Origin: Dictyobacter aurantiacus
GTDB lineage: Bacteria > Chloroflexota > Ktedonobacteria > Ktedonobacterales > Ktedonobacteraceae
Length of the DNA: 64,000 nucleotides
Reading direction: 5' to 3'
Assembly: GCF_003967515.1 (NCBI RefSeq)
Contig: NZ_BIFQ01000002.1
Location: 1-64,000, forward strand
This document shows positions 58,661-64,000 of the stretch, in pieces. Both the position numbers and the translations under genes were made by a program. Below the pieces are notes generated by a model, which saw only the letters and a program-made list of their open reading frames with translations, was not told the DNA's origin and searched no databases. Numbering within the stretch: the stretch's first letter is position 1; the number at the start of each line of letters is the position of its first letter.

Positions 58661-60091
58661 ATGCCCAGAAATGAAAATTTGCGTCGACAACGTATTCTTC
58701 ACAACTGGCGCCAGCAAGACCTGGCTGATCAGTTAGGGATTACTGTTCTTACCATCCAACGTTGGGAACGAGGTACTCAACAACCGAGTATCTATTATCG
58801 TGCGAAGCTGTGTGCCCTCTTTGGACGTACTGTACAGGAACTGGGCCTGGTGGGAGATGGCAACGCTCAATCTGTGAGCGAGATTCAAGCGAGATCTGAG
58901 CTTTCAGGGCCAGAGTTCCGGCACAGCATCTCTTATGTGGAGAAGGGGCTCTGGACAGTACCGTATACCCGCAATGCTATTTTCACTGGGAGAGAGCAGC
59001 TGCTTGAACGATTGACTGCTCGGTTCTCGTTCGATCAGCGGGAGCATATGTTGTCCATGTGCCAGCCAGGAGTTCCTCAGATATGTGCGCTGAAGGGTCT
59101 TGGAGGCATTGGCAAAACGCAGGTTGCGCTGGAATATGCCTACCGCGCCCATGAACAGGGATGCTACACCCACACGATATGGATCAATGCGACCAATGAA
59201 GAGAGCATGCTCAACAGCTACAGTGTGCTTGTGGATGTACTGCCTGAACAGTATCGCTGCCAGGTGATGAACCAGAATCAACGAGCACGGGCGGTGCTCC
59301 GTTGGCTAGAGGAGTGTGAGCAGCCATGGCTTCTGATTGCGGACAACGCCGATAACCTGGACCTGATCCAGCGTTACCTCCCAGCACGTGGTTCTGGCCA
59401 TGTGTTGCTGACCACGTGCGCCAGCGCAGTCTGTATCATGGCAAACGTGTTAGAGGTAGACAGTATGGATGTGTCAGAAGGGACACAACTATTGCTACGT
59501 CGCGCACAACGGACGCATGCATCTGATAATGAGATCGATGAGGCAACGAACCTTACCGTCGCGTTGGGACAATTTCCCCTGGCGCTGGATCAAGCGGGTG
59601 CTTATATTGAGGAGACTGGTTGTAGTATTCGTGAATACCACCATCTCTATCAACAGCACCACCATGCGCTGCTTGCTCGTCGTGGACGACAATATGTCGG
59701 TCATCCTGATTCGGTGGTGACAACCTTGTCGTTCGCGTTTGAGCAGGTGGAATGCGCGAATCAGGCTGCAGCGGAATTTCTACGATTGTGCGCGTTCCTG
59801 AAGCCAGACCGTATTTCCGAAGAACTGCTGATAAACGGGGCACCACACTGGCCTCACGCGCTCCGCACGGCTGTGTCAGATCGCTTGCGCTTTGATCAGA
59901 TGTGTAAAACCTTGCTGGCCTTTTCTCTCGTGAAGCGCTTGCCTGAGAAACGTATGCTGAGTGTGCATCGTCTGGTGCAATTGGTACAGATGGAACGTCT
60001 TACGCTAGAGGAACAGCGCCAATGGGATGAGCGACTTCTGGATGCCGGGTATGCTAACGCTGCTTCAAATACGTTGTGTCTGGTTATGTAG
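58661..60091 (+). CDS. XRE-HTH NB-ARC (STAND) ATPase without TPR domain
   Basis: 476 residues. The N-terminal XRE-type HTH (RQQDLADQLGITVLTIQRWE, 17-36) is followed by a linker and a STAND/NB-ARC NTPase: a FTGREQLLERL entry motif, Walker A GLGGIGKT (146-153), Walker B PWLLIADNADN, LGQFPLALDQAGAYIEETGC (GxP motif of NB-ARC) and the winged helix up to MLSVHRLVQLVQMERLT. The protein ends there, where the paralogue at 60592 goes on with TPRs, so it lacks a sensor domain and is probably a 3'-truncated version. A possible regulator or defence-type switch; role unproven. Confidence 0.88.
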   Translation: MPRNENLRRQRILHNWRQQDLADQLGITVLTIQRWERGTQQPSIYYRAKLCALFGRTVQELGLVGDGNAQSVSEIQARSELSGPEFRHSISYVEKGLWTVPYTRNAIFTGREQLLERLTARFSFDQREHMLSMCQPGVPQICALKGLGGIGKTQVALEYAYRAHEQGCYTHTIWINATNEESMLNSYSVLVDVLPEQYRCQVMNQNQRARAVLRWLEECEQPWLLIADNADNLDLIQRYLPARGSGHVLLTTCASAVCIMANVLEVDSMDVSEGTQLLLRRAQRTHASDNEIDEATNLTVALGQFPLALDQAGAYIEETGCSIREYHHLYQQHHHALLARRGRQYVGHPDSVVTTLSFAFEQVECANQAAAEFLRLCAFLKPDRISEELLINGAPHWPHALRTAVSDRLRFDQMCKTLLAFSLVKRLPEKRMLSVHRLVQLVQMERLTLEEQRQWDERLLDAGYANAASNTLCLVM

Positions 60092-60591
60092 ATGACATGC
60101 AGAGACCAGCATGCACCATTTTTTCTCCTATCTTTTTCTGCATCATACACAATTTCGGAAGGCTTTATGCCTTTGATGTTTCGACGAACCTGTCATGAAC
60201 GGTGTTGGTACAGACGGTATATATCATCCTGGGAAGAAGGACTCTTCCGGCCGCGTCGGCGCAATAACGTCTGGTTTTCTCGTTATTATTTACGAAGGTC
60301 AATGCGAAAACGGCAGAGTTTGAGGGCATCACTGTTTGAGCAGTGATGCCCTCAAACTCTGCCAAATCGTTACCCAGGCCGTTCTGCCCTTGACCGTGCC
60401 CTCACCTATCGTTTAACTATCGTTAAGACTACAACTTGCCCGTGTGGTGCATATTCAATTGAGATAACGCTTTAGGCGAGTAATACGAGAAGATTTATTG
60501 AGTACAATTGTGCCAGTAAGAACAGACTTTGTAGACCCTATCTGGCATTATCTTGATAGCGGCGATATGGCTAAGAAAAGGAGGAAGGTGC
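60092..60591. other. Intergenic between the two NB-ARC genes
   Basis: It holds the 23-bp hairpin at 60312-60363, and nothing else recognised. Before it, no TPR-coding remnant is discernible, so the first NB-ARC gene did not simply lose its 3' part through a nonsense mutation. Confidence 0.45.
60312..60363. repeat. 23-bp perfect hairpin between NB-ARC genes
   Basis: Arms 60312-60334 and 60341-60363, loop TTTGAG. No T-run follows (AAATCG). One of several long-stem hairpins. Confidence 0.8.
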
Positions 60592-63264
60592 ATGCCAAAG
60601 AATACGCTTTTGCGTCAGCAGCGCATTCTACGTAACTGGCGCCAACAGGACCTGGCCAACCAGTTGGGCACCACAATGATTACGGTTCAGCGCTGGGAAC
60701 GCGGTACTCAGCAGCCTAACACCTACTACCGTATCAAACTCTGTGAAATATTTGAGCTCAGCGCTAGTGAATTGGGCCTGGGGGATGAGACGCCCGCGCA
60801 TACGGAGAATGACACGCGTACCACAGCACCGTCATCTGCAGAGCTATCGCTCTGGACTATTCCCTACGCGCGTAATCCCCATTTTACTGGACGCGACAAC
60901 CTGCTCGATCAGATCGCGCAGCAGTTCTCCTCCACAGAGACAGCGCAGCCAGCCGCGATCCGCCGGGTCGCCTTGACACAGGCGCAGGCGATCAAAGGGT
61001 TGGGAGGTATCGGCAAAACACAAATCGCCATTGAATACGCCTATCGCGCACTGGCGCAGAAACGCTATACCCATACGCTCTGGATCTCGGCCGCCACCGC
61101 AGAGTCGATCCAGGCCAGCTTTATAGCGCTGGCCCGCCTGCTCCCCGGCGATCCGCTCACTGATGAAACGGATCAGCACAAGCTGAACGCCGCCGTCAAA
61201 CGTTGGCTGGAGGAGTGCCAGCATCCCTGGTTATTGATCGTGGACAACGTGGATGACCTGGCGCTTATCCAGCCTTTTCTGCCGATATGGGGCAACGGTG
61301 ACATTTTGCTGACAACGCGCGCGAATGCAGTGGGCACGATTCCTCTCTCTTTTGCCATCGACACGATGGGTCTGGCCGAAAGTACACACTTCTTGCTTCA
61401 GCGAGCCCGACGCCTTGAGAGCGTTTCCCCCGAAGAGACCGATGAGGCAACCAACATCGCGATAGAACTGGGGCAGTTTCCACTCGCGCTCGACCAGGCG
61501 GCCGCGTACATCGAAGAGACTGGCTGTAGCTTTCATGACTATCGCCTGCTCTATCAGCAGCATCGTTATATGTTGCTCGCGCGTCGTGGTCGGCAAGCCA
61601 CGAGCTATCACGAACCAGTCGCTACTACCTGGTCCCTCTCGTTGCAGCAGGTGAAACAAACCAACCCGGCGGCGGCCATGCTGCTCGAACTGTGTGCCTT
61701 CCTGGCCCCGGATGCTATTCCAGAAGAATTGCTCGAACAAGGAGCGCCCTACTGGCCACCCCTCCTGCGACAGGCGGTTGGTTCCCGTTTTACATTGAAT
61801 CAGATGCTAGAGATCCTGCTCTCATTTTCCTTGATCAAGCGTCTCACAGAGGATAACCTTCTGAGCATCCATCGTCTGGTCCAGGTAGTGCACCTGGAAG
61901 GCATGCAGCCAGAGGAGCGGTGCCAGTGGGTGCAACGTCTGGTGCTGGCCATGAATGCTATTTTTCCTGAGAACACTGCTCAAACTGAGGGCTGGTCGCT
62001 CTGCCAGCGTTATCTTGATCAGGTGCAGGCCTGTGACACCCTGATCCAGGACTACCGGATTCTGTCGTCCGAGGCAGCAGGCCTGTTGAGTAGGGCAGGC
62101 TGGTACCTAAAAGAACACGCGGTGTATCCCCAGGCTGAGGCATTGCATCAACGAGCACTGGCCATATGGGAGTGCTCTCAGGATACCAATCCTTTGCCCG
62201 TCGCCAGGCAACTGGTGCAACTGGCAGCCCTCTATCATGATTGGGGAAAGTATGGACAGTCGGAGCAGTTTTATCAGCAAGCGTTGTCTCTCTATGAACG
62301 ACCGGAGATCCGGGACAATATCAGGGTAGGAATGGCGATGTATGGCCTGGCCACCCTGTATAATAATCAGGGAAAGGATGCTCAGGCGGAAGCCCTTTAC
62401 CTGCGCGCAATCGACTTTTATGAACAACGCTTTGGCCCTCAGTGTCTTGATTTACCTCCCCTGTTGAACGGATTAGCATACGTGTATGTGAAGCAACGTA
62501 AATATGCCCGGGTAGAAGCGCTCTGTTTACGGTCAGTCCACCTGCTCAAGAAGCACCTGGATCCTGACAATCTTGCCATAGCTAATCCGTTGATAATATT
62601 AGCGGCGCCATATGCGGAGCAGGAACGCTATGTAGAGGCCGAGGAAATCCTTCAGCAGGTACTAAGAATTCGTGAAAAGCATCTGGGCAGCGAGCATTTT
62701 CGTGTGGCCTTTGTCTGGCATGAATTGGCCAAACTCTATCAGAAACAGGGCCGCTATGAAGATGCTGAACACTGCTATCGACGAGCGTTAGCGATCTGCG
62801 AACAACAATTGGGTTCTAACCATCCCCAGGTAGCTGATTCTTTTAATCGATTGGGGACTCTGTACCGCGAGCAAAAAAGATACGCGCAGGCCGAAGCATG
62901 TTTCCAGCGTGCGCTCAGGATTCGTGAGCAATTACAGAACCCTGATCAGTTCCTGGTGAGTGATGTTATTCTTGAACTGGCTATTCTGCATTTCGAGCAG
63001 CGAAAGGATGAAGAGGCCGAGCGTCATTTTCAGCAACTCTTGTATCTGCGTGAAAACGTACTGAGATTGGATGATGAGAGATTGGCGGAGGCGCTCTATC
63101 ACCTGGCGCGCTTCCGGCAGGCGCAGGGCCGCATCCAGCAAGCAACCGCGTTCTATCAACGTGCCTTACGCATACAGCAACAGACGCTGGGAGCCGATAA
63201 CCCTTTGACGCTGGCGACCGCACAGAGCATGCAAGAGCTTGCGCAGACAGCGGAACACCCATGA
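60592..63264 (+). CDS. XRE-HTH NB-ARC TPR (STAND) protein
   Basis: 890 residues from the ATG at 60592 (AAGGAGGAAGGTGC just before it). Domains: XRE HTH (RQQDLANQLGTTMITVQRWE, 17-36); NB-ARC with FTGRDNLLDQI, Walker A GLGGIGKT (136-143), Walker B PWLLIVDNVDDLALI, and LGQFPLALDQAAAYIEETGC; winged helix to about 440; then about nine tetratricopeptide repeats (480-885), for example AEALHQRALAIWE, AEALYLRAIDFYEQRFG, AEHCYRRALAICEQQLG, ATAFYQRALRIQQQTLG. STAND proteins oligomerise on ligand binding. With an HTH they are usually transcriptional regulators, but a conflict or defence role cannot be excluded. An imperfect long hairpin follows at once. Confidence 0.95.
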   Translation: MPKNTLLRQQRILRNWRQQDLANQLGTTMITVQRWERGTQQPNTYYRIKLCEIFELSASELGLGDETPAHTENDTRTTAPSSAELSLWTIPYARNPHFTGRDNLLDQIAQQFSSTETAQPAAIRRVALTQAQAIKGLGGIGKTQIAIEYAYRALAQKRYTHTLWISAATAESIQASFIALARLLPGDPLTDETDQHKLNAAVKRWLEECQHPWLLIVDNVDDLALIQPFLPIWGNGDILLTTRANAVGTIPLSFAIDTMGLAESTHFLLQRARRLESVSPEETDEATNIAIELGQFPLALDQAAAYIEETGCSFHDYRLLYQQHRYMLLARRGRQATSYHEPVATTWSLSLQQVKQTNPAAAMLLELCAFLAPDAIPEELLEQGAPYWPPLLRQAVGSRFTLNQMLEILLSFSLIKRLTEDNLLSIHRLVQVVHLEGMQPEERCQWVQRLVLAMNAIFPENTAQTEGWSLCQRYLDQVQACDTLIQDYRILSSEAAGLLSRAGWYLKEHAVYPQAEALHQRALAIWECSQDTNPLPVARQLVQLAALYHDWGKYGQSEQFYQQALSLYERPEIRDNIRVGMAMYGLATLYNNQGKDAQAEALYLRAIDFYEQRFGPQCLDLPPLLNGLAYVYVKQRKYARVEALCLRSVHLLKKHLDPDNLAIANPLIILAAPYAEQERYVEAEEILQQVLRIREKHLGSEHFRVAFVWHELAKLYQKQGRYEDAEHCYRRALAICEQQLGSNHPQVADSFNRLGTLYREQKRYAQAEACFQRALRIREQLQNPDQFLVSDVILELAILHFEQRKDEEAERHFQQLLYLRENVLRLDDERLAEALYHLARFRQAQGRIQQATAFYQRALRIQQQTLGADNPLTLATAQSMQELAQTAEHP

Positions 63265-63278
63265 CTTGTGAAAAAGAG

Positions 63279-63329
63279 GTCTGGTGGGCATTTAAACATG
63301 CTTCTAGCATGCTCAAATGCCCACCAGAC
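63279..63329. repeat. Long hairpin just after the NB-ARC TPR gene
   Basis: A 15-bp outer stem (63279-63293 with 63315-63329), a 3x3 internal bulge, a 6-bp inner stem and a TCT loop. It begins 15 bp past the stop codon at 63264. Confidence 0.75.
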
Positions 63330-63460
63330 TCTAAACCAACGCATGACGATGATCACTCGATGGCTATTCGATGGGTAACGATCTCTGGGAACACCCCCTT
63401 CTTCAGCTATCATGTAAGAGATGTCAAAATGACGTATGACGAAGAAGGAAAGGCCAGAAC

Positions 63461-64000
63461 ATGTCTACATTAGCGGCTCCTGTACTGCCCGATGAAGTAC
63501 ACTCTCAGCAACAACATTTATCTTATCTCTCCCTGAAGGAGTTTTATGTGTATCAGCGGACCGTCAGCGGGCACGCCAGGCAGGTGAAGCTGCTGGCGCA
63601 AGCGGTGGCGCACCAGCTACAGCAAACGGAAGAAGAGGTCTATCTCCTCGGGTTAGCCGCTCTGATGCATGATCTTGGCAAGATCGCCATTCCCCCGGCT
63701 CTGCTGAACAAGCCTGGTCCACTCACGGAGCAGGAATGGATAGTGATGCGCCTTCATCCAGTTATCGGTGCCAGCCTGCTTGAAAAGGCGGGTGGAACAT
63801 GGTCATCTGTGGCCCCGGCGGTGCTGGCGCATCATGAACGCTGGGATGGGGATGGCTATCCCTATCGGCTGGCGGGCGAGGAGATCCCCCTACACGCACG
63901 CATCCTGGCGGTGGCGGATTCCTATGCCGCCATGACGGAGCTGAGACCCTATCGCACAGCAATCTCCCCTGCTGAGGCGCGGACTGAAATCCGACGCGGC
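63461..64000 (+). CDS. HD-GYP domain protein (partial, runs off the window)
   Basis: The ATG at 63461 opens MSTLAAPVLPDEVHSQQQ. The HD-GYP phosphodiesterase core follows: the first metal His in RTVSGHARQVKLLAQAV, the HD pair in ALMHDLGKIAIPPALLNKPG, then LHPVIGASLLEK, VLAHHERWDGDGYPYRLAGE (HHE...GxGYP, with the GYP motif) and ILAVADSYAAM. These enzymes degrade cyclic di-GMP, or act as related phosphohydrolases. The visible 180 residues have no N-terminal sensor domain, so the protein may be regulated by partners. The 3' end lies beyond base 64000. The preceding NB-ARC gene ends 196 bp upstream. Confidence 0.92.
   Translation, partial: MSTLAAPVLPDEVHSQQQHLSYLSLKEFYVYQRTVSGHARQVKLLAQAVAHQLQQTEEEVYLLGLAALMHDLGKIAIPPALLNKPGPLTEQEWIVMRLHPVIGASLLEKAGGTWSSVAPAVLAHHERWDGDGYPYRLAGEEIPLHARILAVADSYAAMTELRPYRTAISPAEARTEIRRG

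Noticed and set aside
1..64000. CRISPR array, tRNA or rRNA genes
   Set aside because: No regularly spaced repeats of 20-40 bp and no recognisable tRNA or rRNA segments were seen on either strand.

Overview
The window reads as an accessory, transposon-riddled segment of a GC-moderate soil bacterium. Ktedonobacteria (Chloroflexota) is my best guess, from gene style only: XRE-NB-ARC-TPR proteins, CGNR-type and HxlR regulators beside small detoxification enzymes, and many IS families at different stages of decay. No rRNA, tRNA or CRISPR array was seen.

Layout. 1-1258: no gene I can support. 1259-11130: a leftward accessory module with an FGE/SUMF1-like protein, a small HTH protein, a 695-aa protein carrying the three palm motifs of family B DNA polymerases, a small protein with an in-frame stop, a protein with the fold signature of telomere resolvases (protelomerases) and a MuB/TniB-like AAA ATPase. 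The module is damaged by an IS3-family remnant (itself containing a 236-bp MITE) and by an IS4-type element that cut off the first codons of the ATPase gene. 11474-14504: intact ISL3 and IS256 elements. 14815-20084: SDR, two redoxins, an ECF sigma/anti-sigma pair and a secreted protein. 20372-28646: IS630 in a truncated carboxymuconolactone decarboxylase-like gene, HxlR regulator, enolase-superfamily enzyme, PLP deaminase/desulfhydrase, an unclassified frameshifted transposase, DinB and IS6.

28864-39430 holds divergent regulator/enzyme pairs (CGNR/epoxide hydrolase, LysR/SDR with a nonsense codon, MarR/alpha-beta hydrolase), an AT-rich kanamycin-nucleotidyltransferase-like gene and an in-frame ISL3-GTP cyclohydrolase I fusion, separated by transposon debris. 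39644-43925 is more debris around two small genes. 43966-49203 carries a PaoABC-type molybdenum aldehyde oxidoreductase operon, a membrane monooxygenase-domain protein and a SnoaL-like protein.

49256-53320 is an IscB (OMEGA) locus with an upstream HEARO/omega RNA region. Its HNH-coding sequence is split by a 2.5-kb group II intron encoding RT, maturase and HNH domains. 53573-57889 has regulator fragments, an AraC regulator and two SDRs. 58661-63264 has two paralogous XRE-NB-ARC proteins, and an HD-GYP protein runs off the window end.

The most unusual items are (i) the polymerase-like, telomere-resolvase-like and AAA ATPase genes lying together, (ii) the IscB gene interrupted inside its zinc knuckle by a group II intron, (iii) the ISL3-FolE fusion, and (iv) repeated long-stem hairpins that lack a U-tract. 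All family assignments were made by eye from protein motifs; no database search was run.
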